From NCBI GenBank assembly GCA_947496355.1, contig CANMCO010000004.1, forward strand, positions 1 to 64,000: a stretch of 64,000 nt of DNA, read 5' to 3'. Numbering within the stretch: position 1 is the stretch's first letter; each line of letters starts with the position of its first letter. Under the pieces are notes generated by a model, which searched no databases, was not told where the DNA came from, and saw only the letters and a program-made list of their open reading frames with translations. The stretch is from an uncultured Aquimarina sp. (GTDB lineage: Bacteria > Bacteroidota > Bacteroidia > Flavobacteriales > Flavobacteriaceae). The position numbers and the translations under genes were made by a program. Of this stretch, positions 8,609 through 18,598 are shown in pieces.

Positions 8609-9722
8609 AAAATTGTTTTTTATTCTCCTGGGATATGTTGCGGCTTACAAAACGGTAACTGTATCCAGAGCGGCAATATTAAAATTAATAGGAGAAGAAG
8701 GTTTTATTGATATTAGTTGGTATGAAATAATTTTTGAACAAATAATTGGTACCGCAATTACAATTCCTCCTATCGTAATCATTATTCTTATTGTTACTAA
8801 AATAATGATAGATCGCAATTATAAGTGGCCATACATTATTGGGTTTCATTTTATATTTTCTTGGGTATATGGATTTTTAGTTTCTTTTTCGGGCGAATTA
8901 TATTTCATTTTTACAGAAGGAGAAACTTTTCAATTATTTAGCACCAATGGTATTTTAGATATCATATATACTTCCAGCAGAGATTTCTTGGGGTATGTTG
9001 GTTTTGTGAGTATTATCTATTCATATTACTATATTGCCAGAAGTACAAAAATGGAATTACAACGAGCTCAACTCTCTGAACAATTAATGAATATAAGAAT
9101 GGAAGCGCTAAAATCGCAATTAAATCCTCATTTTTTGTTTAATACTCTCAATAGTATTTCTGCACTTATTCAAGAAGATCAAAAAAAAGCACAAGATATG
9201 ATTGCAAATCTTGGAGATCTTTTAAGGGAAATCTTGATTTTAAAAGATGAAAATTTAATCCCTTTACACCAAGAAATAAAAGTTCTTGAAAAATATATTA
9301 ATATTATGATGGTCCGTTTTTCTGATCATTTGGATTTCGATATCAAAATAGAAGAAAATTGCATTAACACATTGGTTCCTTGCATGTTAATTCAACCTAT
9401 TATTGAGAACTCATTAAAGCATGGGTATTCTTATGGCACTACGAATCTCAAGGTTAAATTGCACGTATACAAAAAAAATAACAAACTAATTATTCAAATA
9501 GAGAATGATGGCAAATCTCTAGATAATAACACAGTAAATATCGGTACAGGAATACAAAACATAAAAGAAAGATTAGCAACCCTGTATTATCATAATTTTG
9601 AATTTATATTTAATAACATTAAAGATAAAAAAGGTGTATATACCATTATAAAAATTCCTATTCAAGAAGAAAGTAATGCTCCTAAAACAAAAATCCAGTC
9701 CAATCAAGTTTCTATATCTTGA
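8589..9722 (+). CDS. LytS-type sensor histidine kinase (His_kinase/PF06580 family)
   Basis: This 377-residue kinase has an N-terminal block of about four membrane helices (about 10-150). The LytS-type phospho-acceptor segment is LKSQLNPHFLFNTLNSI with H181. The ATPase domain has IQPIIENSLKHG (N box) and GTGIQNIKERL. No periplasmic sensor domain is apparent, so the signal is likely sensed in or near the membrane. It overlaps the response regulator gene by 20 bp and is its evident partner. The signal and targets are unknown. Confidence 0.92.
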   Translation: MKKYLDKKLFFILLGYVAAYKTVTVSRAAILKLIGEEGFIDISWYEIIFEQIIGTAITIPPIVIIILIVTKIMIDRNYKWPYIIGFHFIFSWVYGFLVSFSGELYFIFTEGETFQLFSTNGILDIIYTSSRDFLGYVGFVSIIYSYYYIARSTKMELQRAQLSEQLMNIRMEALKSQLNPHFLFNTLNSISALIQEDQKKAQDMIANLGDLLREILILKDENLIPLHQEIKVLEKYINIMMVRFSDHLDFDIKIEENCINTLVPCMLIQPIIENSLKHGYSYGTTNLKVKLHVYKKNNKLIIQIENDGKSLDNNTVNIGTGIQNIKERLATLYYHNFEFIFNNIKDKKGVYTIIKIPIQEESNAPKTKIQSNQVSIS

Positions 9723-9765
9723 TTGAAATGGATTTCGCTTTTTATTTCATTGCATGCACGATACG

Positions 9766-10755
9766 TTACAATTCCAATATCTGTCTAATCATTTGATTTG
9801 TAAATCCCCACTCATTATCATACCATATCATAATCTTTACAAGATCTCCATCTACTACTCTTGTCATAGATGCATCAACTGTAGCCGCATAAGGGTTTTG
9901 TTGAATATCTGACGAAACAATAGGTTCATAAGTAACGTCCAAAACTTTGAGATATCTATCCGTTTTAGCTTCTTTCTCCAGAATCTCATTAATTTCTTCT
10001 GCGCTGGTATTCCTTTCAGCAATAAAAGTAACATCACTAATTGATCCTACGGGAACCGGAGTTCTTACCGCCACTCCATCAAATTTTCCTTCATACTGTG
10101 GCAATGCCTTGGTAGTTGCAATAGCAGCACCAGTAGATGTTGGAGTAAGGTTAACGGCTCCTGCTCTGCCCATTCTTGGATTCTTCTTAGACGGTGCATC
10201 TACCAATGTTTGAGAAGCCGTATAGGCATGAATTGTATTTAAAATTGCTTTTTTGATACCAATAGTACGGCCTAAGATCTCTACTACCGGGCTAATATTA
10301 TTAGTAGTACAACTAGCACATGAAAAAATAGCTGTCTTACCCTCTGCAGTGTTAACCCCATGTACCACAGTTGGGGTATCCTTACTCTTTGTAGGGCCAG
10401 ATATTACAACATTAGTTGCACCCGCATGAATATGTTTCTCGGCATCTTCTCTATTTGTAAAAAAACCAGTACTCTCAATTACAATATCTACATTATTTTC
10501 CTTCCAAGGTAATTGTTCAGGGTCTCTTTGATTAAAATATAATATCTTTTGACCGCCTACTTTTAGATGGCCATCATCAATATCAACTTCTTTATCATAA
10601 ATACCATAAACACTATCGTACTTCAGTAGGTATTGTGCATTTTCTATTGACATAAGGTCATTAACCGCAACCACTTCTAATCTTGGCTCTTCCATAATTA
10701 CTTTTAATGCAGCACGTCCTATTCTTCCGAATCCGTTAATTGCTATTCTTTTCAT
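9766..10755 (-). CDS. gap: Type I glyceraldehyde-3-phosphate dehydrogenase, divergent paralogue
   Basis: This 329-residue enzyme has the Rossmann motif INGFGRIGR, catalytic C149 in SCASCTTNN and H176 in NTIHAYTA, the classical GAPDH numbering. It converts glyceraldehyde 3-phosphate, phosphate and NAD(P) to 1,3-bisphosphoglycerate and back. Segments such as NNISPVVEILGRTIGIKKA and GAVNLTPTSTGAA differ from the commonest glycolytic form, so this may be a second gap gene, possibly gluconeogenic. It stands alone, convergent with the histidine kinase gene, with no other glycolysis gene nearby. Confidence 0.93.
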   Translation of the reverse strand: MKRIAINGFGRIGRAALKVIMEEPRLEVVAVNDLMSIENAQYLLKYDSVYGIYDKEVDIDDGHLKVGGQKILYFNQRDPEQLPWKENNVDIVIESTGFFTNREDAEKHIHAGATNVVISGPTKSKDTPTVVHGVNTAEGKTAIFSCASCTTNNISPVVEILGRTIGIKKAILNTIHAYTASQTLVDAPSKKNPRMGRAGAVNLTPTSTGAAIATTKALPQYEGKFDGVAVRTPVPVGSISDVTFIAERNTSAEEINEILEKEAKTDRYLKVLDVTYEPIVSSDIQQNPYAATVDASMTRVVDGDLVKIMIWYDNEWGFTNQMIRQILEL

Positions 10756-10869
10756 ATTTAATTGTCATTTTTTGTTGGTAAACATTTGATTGAATACTAA
10801 TAAGATATTCCTTCCTATAAAGTCGTAAAAAAGAAACAGTAATTACCAATTAAAGCCAAAACTAATCCT

Positions 10870-11550
10870 TTAATCATCCAATAACGATACTCCATTCAAA
10901 TCTGTAGTTAAGACATCACTCATATAGTCAAAGTAAGGCCTCAACAACTCGAAATGATATACTACTTTATCCAAAAAATCAGGGGCAAAAACTTCGGCAT
11001 CTGTATATGCATGATTCACAAAAAATGCTTTGTTTTTAATCAAATCGATATTAGGATGATCTTTACTAAATCCTTTTGGCGCCGTTTTTACTTGAAATGA
11101 AGGATCAAAACCACCAAACTCTTTCTTAAAACCTGGATTTGCTAATATGGCACGAATCTCTTGATCATCCATCTCAAATTCCTTTCTAATTCGCAATAAA
11201 TCGGCTGGCTCAGGACTAAAAAAGCCACCTGCCATTAAAGAATTACCTGGTTCTAATCTTAGATAATAACCACCTCTGCGATGAGCTCCTGCCCTACTAA
11301 AACTTACACTGCGATGTACATTGTAAGGTGTTTTATCTTTGCTGAATCTAACATCACGATTAATTCTAAAAACCTTGGTCTTTTCAATCTCATCTTTTTC
11401 ATTTAAGCGTTCTGATATAGCTGCATAAAAAGCCTTCAAAACTTTCTCATTGGCCTGATATTGCTTTTTATTTTCGGTCATCCAATCACGATGATTATTC
11501 TTTTTCAAATTCTTTAAAAACTCAAATGCTGATTTTGGTACGGTGCTCAT
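10870..11550 (-). CDS. DUF2461 (TIGR02453) family protein
   Basis: This 226-residue protein matches the DUF2461 family in length and signatures: FLKNLKKNNHRDWM near the start, KVFRINRDVRFSKDKTPYN, and GGYYLRLEPG in the middle. No signal peptide or membrane helix is seen, so it is probably cytoplasmic. The biochemical role of the family is not established. It lies 114 bp upstream of the gap gene on the same strand and divergent from cysE, so it may share a transcript with gap. Confidence 0.85.
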   Translation of the reverse strand: MSTVPKSAFEFLKNLKKNNHRDWMTENKKQYQANEKVLKAFYAAISERLNEKDEIEKTKVFRINRDVRFSKDKTPYNVHRSVSFSRAGAHRRGGYYLRLEPGNSLMAGGFFSPEPADLLRIRKEFEMDDQEIRAILANPGFKKEFGGFDPSFQVKTAPKGFSKDHPNIDLIKNKAFFVNHAYTDAEVFAPDFLDKVVYHFELLRPYFDYMSDVLTTDLNGVSLLDD

Positions 11551-11739
11551 AAACTTTACTTTGATCTTAAAATTAATAAAATCTGTTCTCCCAATTGAAG
11601 TTTAACTAAAAATTATGCATATATCTTATTTTTAGAGACAAGTTGTTATAATTATCTGAAAAATGTAAGGATTTATGTCTTAATAAGACATATGTATTCT
11701 TTATTCTATATATTTACTAGAGTTTTCAAACCTATTGCA

Positions 11740-12531
11740 ATGACAAAAGAACGAGATCAAATTATTGCTAAGATCGAAGAACAAAAAAAGAACCCTAACC
11801 TGAAGCTTAAGCTCAAAGAACGGACGGAATACTTTACTAATCTTCTTTTTTACACCTTATTTGACACAGATACAGAAGTAGCACAAAACATTGACCTTCT
11901 TGAGGAGACTTTTGAAGAACTTGTTGATCTTGCATGCTGGGAAACAGAAAGACCATGTAGTAAATTATGGCAGTCTTATCTAGATAAACTACCCGAGATA
12001 TTGGAAAAACTAAACTTGGATGCTCAAGCATTCATGAAAAGTGATCCTGCGGCCAACTCTATAGAAGAAATCTATATGGCGTATCCTGGATTTTATGCAA
12101 TAGCAATCTACCGATTAAGTCATGAACTATTAAAATTTGGATTACCTCTGGTACCAAGATTAATGACAGAATATTCGCATAGATTAACCGGTACAGATAT
12201 TAATCCAGGGGCAGAGATCGGAGAGTCTTTCTTTATAGATCATGCTACGGGTATTGTAATTGGCGAGACGGTAATCATAAAAGATAATGTAAAAATATAT
12301 CAGGGAGTCACACTAGGCGGATTATATGTAGATAGGAAACTTCGCAATGTAAAACGTCATCCAACAGTTGAGGATAATGTGACTATCTATGCTAATGCTA
12401 CTATATTAGGAGGCACTACCGTTATAGGTGCTAACAGTACCATTGGTGGTAATGCTTGGATTACGTCTTCTGTTCCAAAAAATTCTATAATTTCCAATAC
12501 TGCAGAAATTAAAATCAAAAAGGTGGTATAA
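11740..12531 (+). CDS. cysE: Serine O-acetyltransferase
   Basis: I place the start at the ATG at 11740 (263 residues, MTKERDQI). An earlier ATG at 11692 would add a hydrophobic 16-residue leader not expected for this cytoplasmic enzyme. The C-terminal left-handed beta-helix of hexapeptide repeats is visible (GAEIGESFFIDHATGIVIGE, then GVTLGG, ILGGTTVIGANSTIGG). It makes O-acetylserine from serine and acetyl-CoA, the first step of cysteine synthesis. Its stop codon overlaps the cysM start by one base (TAATG), so the two genes are translationally coupled. Confidence 0.93.
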   Translation: MTKERDQIIAKIEEQKKNPNLKLKLKERTEYFTNLLFYTLFDTDTEVAQNIDLLEETFEELVDLACWETERPCSKLWQSYLDKLPEILEKLNLDAQAFMKSDPAANSIEEIYMAYPGFYAIAIYRLSHELLKFGLPLVPRLMTEYSHRLTGTDINPGAEIGESFFIDHATGIVIGETVIIKDNVKIYQGVTLGGLYVDRKLRNVKRHPTVEDNVTIYANATILGGTTVIGANSTIGGNAWITSSVPKNSIISNTAEIKIKKVV

Positions 12532-13415
12532 TGTCGCATAGTATTTTAGACCTAATCGGGAATACTCCTATGGTAAAGGCAACTTCTCTTATCGACAACC
12601 CTAATATAACATTATACTTAAAGTTAGAAGGACATAATCCTGGTGGAAGCGTAAAAGATCGTGCAGCATACAACATGATTAAATCTGCCTTAGACCGTGG
12701 AGATATAAATCAAAATACCAAACTTATTGAAGCTACTAGCGGAAATACAGGTATTGCGCTAGCTATGATTGCAGGTATTTTTAAGCTAGACATAGAGTTG
12801 GTCATGCCCGAAAATTCTACCAAGGAGCGGGTACAAACCATGCGTGCTTACGGAGCCAAGGTAACACTCACCTCTGAAGATATAGGTATTGAAGGAGCAA
12901 GAGATTATGCCGAGTCTAAAGTAGAAAATGAAGGCTACGTAATGCTTAATCAATTTGCCAACGATGATAACTGGAAAGCACATTATAAAAGCACAGGACC
13001 CGAGATATGGAGAGATACCAAAGGTGAAATAACACACTTTGTATCTTCTATGGGTACAACAGGTACTATTATGGGTACGTCTACCTATCTAAAAGAACAA
13101 TCCCAGAACATACAGATAGTTGGTGTACAACCCACAGATGAATCCAGAATCCCAGGAATACGTAAATGGCCAAAAGAATATCTTCCTAAAATATTTAACC
13201 CTGCCAAAGTAGATCAGGTGATCGAAGTAAGCCAAGAAGAAGCCACTGAAATGGCCAAACGTCTTGCCAAAGAAGAAGGTGTATTTTCTGGTATGAGCAG
13301 CGGTGGATCTGTTACAGCGGCTCTTAAACTAGCCAAAACACTTAAAAGCGGAGTATTAGTCGCTATTGTTTGTGATCGCGGAGACCGTTATTTGAGTTCT
13401 GATTTGTTTGAGTGA
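12531..13415 (+). CDS. cysM: Cysteine synthase B (O-acetylserine sulfhydrylase)
   Basis: This PLP enzyme of 294 residues shows the lysine motif GGSVKDRA (K42), the substrate loop TSGNTG (about 68-73), the phosphate-binding GTTGT motif and the C-terminal SSGGS segment. It converts O-acetylserine and sulfide or thiosulfate to cysteine. The short length and GGSVKDR motif favour the CysM over the CysK type. It directly follows cysE with a one-base overlap, giving a complete two-gene serine-to-cysteine pathway. Confidence 0.94.
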   Translation: MSHSILDLIGNTPMVKATSLIDNPNITLYLKLEGHNPGGSVKDRAAYNMIKSALDRGDINQNTKLIEATSGNTGIALAMIAGIFKLDIELVMPENSTKERVQTMRAYGAKVTLTSEDIGIEGARDYAESKVENEGYVMLNQFANDDNWKAHYKSTGPEIWRDTKGEITHFVSSMGTTGTIMGTSTYLKEQSQNIQIVGVQPTDESRIPGIRKWPKEYLPKIFNPAKVDQVIEVSQEEATEMAKRLAKEEGVFSGMSSGGSVTAALKLAKTLKSGVLVAIVCDRGDRYLSSDLFE

Positions 13416-13838
13416 CGTTATATTCCTACTCTACGTACTTTGTCTTTATTTTTAATAACGCTTGTACCATATATGTAATATAAAAACTTATACTAATTAG
13501 GGTAATGCTTGATTTTTGTTATTGGAAGACAATAGGCACCCTGTTTGAGACATTAACGGCAAAAATAAAGCAGATGCATAACACCATCTAGAGTCTCAGG
13601 GGTTTATTCTTCATACTATTCTAATTCTTTATACAATGTCATACCAAGCTTCCCAAAGTATACTCAATATCCTACAGTAAATCAAAAACCGCTCAGTTTC
13701 AAAAAACAGAACTGGTATTTCTTATCCTTGCGGTATTATTAATCTTAAATCACAAAAATATATGGTTTTAGAAAATCTAATATATCTAAATAGTGTACTT
13801 TGTTTATTTTCTAGCCCTATTTTTGTTCTTTTGTACCT
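13416..13838. other. 423-bp intergenic region without a recognised gene
   Basis: I find no convincing reading frame, tRNA or strong hairpin terminator between cysM and recQ. The region is AT-rich. Only the recQ-proximal end contains a candidate promoter. It could hold a decayed gene or an unrecognised small RNA, but nothing supports either. Confidence 0.5.
13800..13825 (+). promoter_or_regulatory. Candidate recQ promoter
   Basis: TATTTTTG (13818-13825) fits the Bacteroidota -7 box TAnnTTTG, and a TTTG ends 15 bp before it (TTG at 13800-13802). The spacing is shorter than usual. It lies just upstream of the recQ start. Confidence 0.4.
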
Positions 13839-15950
13839 ATGCCAGAGCAATCACAAATTTTAGCAACCTTAAAAGAATATTTTGGGTATGATACCTTCCG
13901 CCCGTTACAGCAAGAAATCATCAATTCTGTCTTTCAGGGTAATGATAATCTAGTCATCATGCCTACAGGTGGTGGGAAATCCATTTGTTATCAACTTCCG
14001 GCTCTGTTGTTGCCAGGAATAACCTTGGTAATTTCGCCTTTGATTGCATTAATGAAAGATCAGGTAGATGGACTATTGGCTAATGGTATACAAGCAGCAT
14101 TTATAAATAGCAGTCAGGATGAAAATGAACAGCAAGATATCTACCAAAAACTAATAGATAAAGAAATTAAACTTTTGTATGTAGCACCGGAAAGCCTAAG
14201 CTTTTTAGATTCCGTACTAGCACAAGTCACCATTAGTTTAATTGCTATTGATGAGGCTCATTGTATTTCGGCATGGGGTCATGATTTCAGGCCTGCATAT
14301 ACACAATTAGGGTATCTTAAAAGTAAATTTCCAGAAACTCCGGTTATTGCATTAACTGCTACTGCAGATAAAGCCACAAGACAAGATATCTGTGATCAAC
14401 TTAATATTCCAGATGCAACACAACATTTGGCCTCATTTGATCGTGAAAACTTAAGTCTAGAGGTGCGCCCTGGAAATAAAAGAATTGAACAAATTATTGA
14501 TTTCCTAAAAGATAAACCTAACGATAGCGGGATTATCTATTGCCTAAGTAGGAAAACGACACAGATGTTGGCTGAAAAACTACAAAATCAAGGTTTTAAA
14601 GCTGAAGCATACCATGCCGGAATTGATCATCAAAAAAGAGCGCAGGCTCAAGAAGGCTTTATTAATGATACTGTGCAAATTGTTTGTGCAACTATAGCTT
14701 TTGGAATGGGAATTGACAAATCCAATGTGCGGTGGGTGATTCATTATAACCTACCAAAAAATATTGAAGGATACTATCAGGAAATTGGACGTGCTGGACG
14801 AGACGGATTGCCATCCTCTACCCTGCTCTTTCATAGTTACGCAGATGTTGTGCAATTGCAAAAATTTGCCGATATGTCCGGAAATAAAGAAGTACAATTA
14901 GCCAAATTGGACCGCATGAAACAGTATGCAGAATCTTTAAGTTGCAGGCGTAAAATTTTATTAAGCTATTTTGGAGAATTGATCGAAGAGGATTGCGGGA
15001 ATTGTGACGTTTGTAAAAATCCGCCTACATTTATTGACGGAACTGTCATTGCGCAAAAAGCGTTATCAACCGTAACCCGAATCAAGGAACAAGAACCAAT
15101 AGGTACAGTAATCGATGTATTGAGAGGTGCTCAAAACACGGCCATATACGATAAAGAATATCAAAACTTGAAAACATACGGTATTGGTAATGATATCCCA
15201 TGGAGAGATTGGCAACAATATATCATTCAGCTCATTAATCAAGGGTATATAGAAATTGCATTCCATCAAAATAATAAACTGAAATTAACCGGGATCTCCA
15301 AAAAAGTGCTTTTTGAAGGTGAAAAAATTAGCTTGGCCAACCTCAAAGACATTGAAAAAGCCAAAGAAGCTGTTGCACAAATAGCTAGTAAAACCAAAGC
15401 CAGTACTTTATTCGAAAAACTAAAAGCGCTTAGATTAGAATTGGCCAAAGAGGCAGGAATACCTGCTTATCAGATTTTTAATGATGCTACCCTAAAAGAT
15501 ATGGAACAACATCGACCCATGAGCGATGATGAATTTATGCAAATAAGTGGTGTGGGAAGACAAAAAATGCAAAACTACGGTTACCGATTCATAAAGGAAA
15601 TTATTGATTTCTCTAAAGAGAAGACAAAAAAGAAAAAGAAAAAATCCAATAAAGGAAATTCGCATAAAGAAACCCTAAACCTTTACAAAGAAGGTTTGTC
15701 TATAGAAGAAATAGCGATCAAAAGACAGCTGGCACAGTCAACAATATTTTCTCATATTATGAAGCTCTACGATGATGGTGAAAATATTGATTTAACTCAA
15801 TTTGTGAGCAAAGAAGATATTGGCACTATCAAAGAAGCTAAAGAAACATTAGAAAATCCGGGGGGGTTAAAACCGTATTTCGAGCATTTTGAAGGTGCTA
15901 TAGATTATAATACAATAAAATTAGCATTAGCAATTTTAGAAGAGAATTAA
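13839..15950 (+). CDS. recQ: ATP-dependent DNA helicase RecQ
   Basis: This 703-residue SF2 helicase carries motif I MPTGGGKS, the DEAH box in AIDEAHCISAWGHDF, motif VI QEIGRAGRDG, the zinc-binding cysteines of the RQC region (CRRKILLSYFGE, then CGNCDVC) and an HRDC domain (about 510-590). After a lysine-rich linker (about 595-606) comes a helix-turn-helix tail (about 610-660) seen in longer RecQ proteins. RecQ unwinds 3'-tailed DNA in recombination and fork repair. A ketopantoate-reductase-like gene follows after 13 bp and may be co-transcribed. Confidence 0.95.
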   Translation: MPEQSQILATLKEYFGYDTFRPLQQEIINSVFQGNDNLVIMPTGGGKSICYQLPALLLPGITLVISPLIALMKDQVDGLLANGIQAAFINSSQDENEQQDIYQKLIDKEIKLLYVAPESLSFLDSVLAQVTISLIAIDEAHCISAWGHDFRPAYTQLGYLKSKFPETPVIALTATADKATRQDICDQLNIPDATQHLASFDRENLSLEVRPGNKRIEQIIDFLKDKPNDSGIIYCLSRKTTQMLAEKLQNQGFKAEAYHAGIDHQKRAQAQEGFINDTVQIVCATIAFGMGIDKSNVRWVIHYNLPKNIEGYYQEIGRAGRDGLPSSTLLFHSYADVVQLQKFADMSGNKEVQLAKLDRMKQYAESLSCRRKILLSYFGELIEEDCGNCDVCKNPPTFIDGTVIAQKALSTVTRIKEQEPIGTVIDVLRGAQNTAIYDKEYQNLKTYGIGNDIPWRDWQQYIIQLINQGYIEIAFHQNNKLKLTGISKKVLFEGEKISLANLKDIEKAKEAVAQIASKTKASTLFEKLKALRLELAKEAGIPAYQIFNDATLKDMEQHRPMSDDEFMQISGVGRQKMQNYGYRFIKEIIDFSKEKTKKKKKKSNKGNSHKETLNLYKEGLSIEEIAIKRQLAQSTIFSHIMKLYDDGENIDLTQFVSKEDIGTIKEAKETLENPGGLKPYFEHFEGAIDYNTIKLALAILEEN

Positions 15951-15963
15951 TACCATATCATCT

Positions 15964-17007
15964 ATGCAATCACATATCATCTTTGGCGCTGGATTAATTG
16001 GTAGTTTTCTAGGAGGTGTACTCACATCCTTAAACTTTAACACAAAACTGGTTTGTAGACCAAGGATTAAGCAAAAGCTAACCAAAGGACTTATACTTTC
16101 AGATTATTTAAAAAATAGAATTGAAATAAAATCTCTTGGTTTTTTAGATGACGAAAATTTAGCTTCTAACACCAATAAAGAGTCTTTCTGTGATTTTCTT
16201 TGGATAACAGTAAAATGTACAGGAATTGATCAAGCAAGCCAGGATATTTCCCCTTTAGTAGGTCCAGATACTATCATTTTATGTTGTCAGAATGGTTTGG
16301 GTTCTGATCAGGTGATCAAGCAACATTATCCTAATAATATTGTTTTACGAGTAATGGTACCTTTTAATGTTGCAGAACCCAGAGATGGTCATCTGCACCG
16401 TGGCTCAGAAGGGACTTTATGCATCGAAACTACAGATCAAAGTTTAAACCCCATAAATTCTTTGGTACAACAAATAAATACTCCTATCATGCCGGTTGCT
16501 CAATCAGCAGAAATGGAATCATTATTATGGGCCAAACTACAATTAAATCTTGGGAACAGTGTGAACGCATTGGCCGATATCCCTGTAAAGTCAATGCTAG
16601 AACAGCGGGAATACCGATTGGTTATCTCTATGCTAATGAAAGAATTACTTCTTGTAACCACAGGACTTAACATAAAACTACCTAAGTTAACAGCCTTACC
16701 AGCCAAATACGTTCCTGTTATACTTAGCTTACCTAACTTTTTATTTAATCTTGTTGCTAACAAAATGTTGGCAATTGATCCCAGTGTAAGGACTTCAATG
16801 TGGTGGGATTTATCTCAAGGAAAAAAGACAGAAATAGATTATCTAAATGGAGCTATTTTAAATACGGCCGCGAAATTGAAAATTGCTTGTCCGGCAAATG
16901 AAAATATTATCAAGATTATTAAGGAGATAGAAAAAACTAATAGATCCAAAAATCGAAAAGGTATTAGTGGAAAACTGTTATTACAGGAAATAAAGAATAA
17001 ACACTAA
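15964..17007 (+). CDS. Ketopantoate reductase family (PanE/ApbA-like) oxidoreductase
   Basis: This 347-residue protein has the N-terminal NADP-binding motif IFGAGLIGSFLGG, the CCQNGLGSD loop typical of ketopantoate reductases, and a helical C-terminal domain with the substrate-binding Lys/Asn/Ser region (LLWAKLQLNLGNSVNAL). Family members reduce 2-dehydropantoate to pantoate for CoA synthesis. At 347 residues it is longer than the usual 290-310, and it is not next to other pantothenate genes, so the exact substrate is uncertain. It follows recQ closely and converges on the MOSC gene. Confidence 0.82.
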   Translation: MQSHIIFGAGLIGSFLGGVLTSLNFNTKLVCRPRIKQKLTKGLILSDYLKNRIEIKSLGFLDDENLASNTNKESFCDFLWITVKCTGIDQASQDISPLVGPDTIILCCQNGLGSDQVIKQHYPNNIVLRVMVPFNVAEPRDGHLHRGSEGTLCIETTDQSLNPINSLVQQINTPIMPVAQSAEMESLLWAKLQLNLGNSVNALADIPVKSMLEQREYRLVISMLMKELLLVTTGLNIKLPKLTALPAKYVPVILSLPNFLFNLVANKMLAIDPSVRTSMWWDLSQGKKTEIDYLNGAILNTAAKLKIACPANENIIKIIKEIEKTNRSKNRKGISGKLLLQEIKNKH

Positions 17008-17018
17008 GACGAATAACT

Positions 17019-17657
17019 TTAGATCCATTTTCTAAAATACTTCTTATCACTATCAGATACTAAAGGATCATTGAGTGCTCTTTTTAACAAATCTATATGT
17101 TTATCTGCATTATAATGAAACATTAAAGTATTCAATTGGGTAATTGATATTCCTTTAGGGTTTTCTTCTTGTAAAATAAATTGATCTTCAATCTTTACAG
17201 AACCCGATTTTAAAACTCTAACATAGACACCAGAAAACAAAGAATCTATGAACTCTTTAATTATTTTTTGATCTCCAAAGCGAATCCCAAGCTTATAGCA
17301 TGGTTGCCTGGGACGTGAAATCTGCACTAATGCCGTACCAAGTGCATACGTAGCCCCTATTTTAATTTTATGTTCATCAAATACATCAACAGTAATATTT
17401 TCTCCAAACATTCCGTAGTCCCAATCCAAATCCGGGTGCTTTTCTTTCCAATACGGATAATGATTCGCTCCATACAAATAGCAAGCTTTATCTACCCCAC
17501 CATGATACCTTCTATCGATTACATGGTCTCCTTTTACATCTTCTTTATCCAGATAAATTGAGTCATTAATAGGGTACTTATAAATCCCCGTTTCAACTTC
17601 TTTCCCTCTCCATAATACAGTTTTAGGCTTGCCGATATTTGTAGATTTAACCCTCAT
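17019..17657 (-). CDS. MOSC domain protein (YiiM-like)
   Basis: I choose the ATG at 17657 (212 residues, MRVKSTNIGKPK), which has a purine-rich stretch before it and avoids overlap with truA. An upstream ATG at 17678 would add seven residues. The MOSC domain has the conserved cysteine segment SRPRQPCYKLGIRFGD and the FGENITVD motif. YiiM-type proteins are linked to molybdenum cofactor-dependent reduction of N-hydroxylated compounds. The sulfur-carrier role of the Cys is known for the superfamily and inferred here. It lies directly downstream of truA on the same strand. Confidence 0.85.
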   Translation of the reverse strand: MRVKSTNIGKPKTVLWRGKEVETGIYKYPINDSIYLDKEDVKGDHVIDRRYHGGVDKACYLYGANHYPYWKEKHPDLDWDYGMFGENITVDVFDEHKIKIGATYALGTALVQISRPRQPCYKLGIRFGDQKIIKEFIDSLFSGVYVRVLKSGSVKIEDQFILQEENPKGISITQLNTLMFHYNADKHIDLLKRALNDPLVSDSDKKYFRKWI

Positions 17658-17664
17658 TTTTTTC

Positions 17665-18450
17665 TTATTTAAATTCAACTGAGTTCAGTATCAATCCAGA
17701 TCCTGGCACTATGTGTTCCAATACAATTTCTTCAGCTTCAGGATTTAAAGTTTCTCTAATAAAATCTAAACTTATTTTTCCTTTACCCAGATCTAATAAT
17801 GCCCCCATCATTAACCTAATTTGATTTCTCTTAAACCCCTCTCCTTTTACCTGCAAAAGATAACTCTCTTTTGGAAAAAAACTTGCCGTATACACGTCGT
17901 TCATTTTTATTTCGCAATGTATTATTTCTCCTTCAAGAATTGTGTTTTCAGACGGTCTATGGCAATAGGATCTAAAATTATGTTTTCCCTCAAACAATCT
18001 TGCAGCTTCCTGCATTAAAGTTATGTTAAGCTCCTCGTTAATATTATACATAAAGGGTGCACAAAAAGGATGGAACTTTTCTCCGCATGAAAACAGATAG
18101 ATATACTCCTTGATTTTTGGAGATTGGATAATATTAAAATACTCATCCGTTTCGACTATACTTAACGCCCTAATATCTTGTGGTAAATTTTGATTAAATA
18201 ATGGGTAAAACAGTTCAAGATCCAAGGGTAGATTATCTACAAAAAGCTCTATATATGCTTGATTCGCAGACACCTTTGCATCTGTTCTTCCAGAAGCAAG
18301 TATTTTAAAACCTTTATGTTCTAACACATATGCAATAGTTCGTTCGACCATTCTTTGCAACGTGTTCACAGTAGGTTGCTTTTGCCACCCATGGTATCTA
18401 AAACCTAAATACTGTAATTCTATGATATAGTAAAAACGTTTTCTAAACAT
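17665..18450 (-). CDS. truA: TruA-family tRNA pseudouridine synthase (variant motif)
   Basis: This 261-residue protein is of the TruA family. It has the N-terminal IELQYLGFRYHGWQKQP, the catalytic aspartate D57 in SGRTDAKVSA and a C-terminal GFKRNQIRLMMGALLDLG. TruA isomerises uridines 38-40 in the anticodon stem. The active-site loop reads GRTDAKVSA where most TruA proteins have GRTDAGVHA, so this may be a divergent paralogue with altered tRNA specificity. The next gene downstream is the MOSC protein, suggesting a two-gene operon. Confidence 0.85.
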   Translation of the reverse strand: MFRKRFYYIIELQYLGFRYHGWQKQPTVNTLQRMVERTIAYVLEHKGFKILASGRTDAKVSANQAYIELFVDNLPLDLELFYPLFNQNLPQDIRALSIVETDEYFNIIQSPKIKEYIYLFSCGEKFHPFCAPFMYNINEELNITLMQEAARLFEGKHNFRSYCHRPSENTILEGEIIHCEIKMNDVYTASFFPKESYLLQVKGEGFKRNQIRLMMGALLDLGKGKISLDFIRETLNPEAEEIVLEHIVPGSGLILNSVEFK

Positions 18451-18555
18451 TCATTAATTCTTTAAATCTATCCGAATATAGATAAATTATGCATTTCACC
18501 GATTATTGTACACTTTTTAATCTAAAAATTATGCAAAAAAAACACTATAATTTGT

Positions 18556-18563
18556 TATATTTG
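18556..18563 (+). promoter_or_regulatory. Candidate -7 element (TATATTTG) for the BON-LysM gene
   Basis: TATATTTG is a perfect match to the Bacteroidota TAnnTTTG box and lies 36 bp before the ATG of the BON-LysM gene. The -33 region has no clear TTG. Confidence 0.45.
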
Positions 18564-18598
18564 AGTAAATCAATTAATAATTTAAAATCAACTTAGTT

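Noticed and set aside
13416..13838. Possible decayed gene between cysM and recQ
   Set aside because: No frame, motif or similarity to neighbours could be shown by eye.
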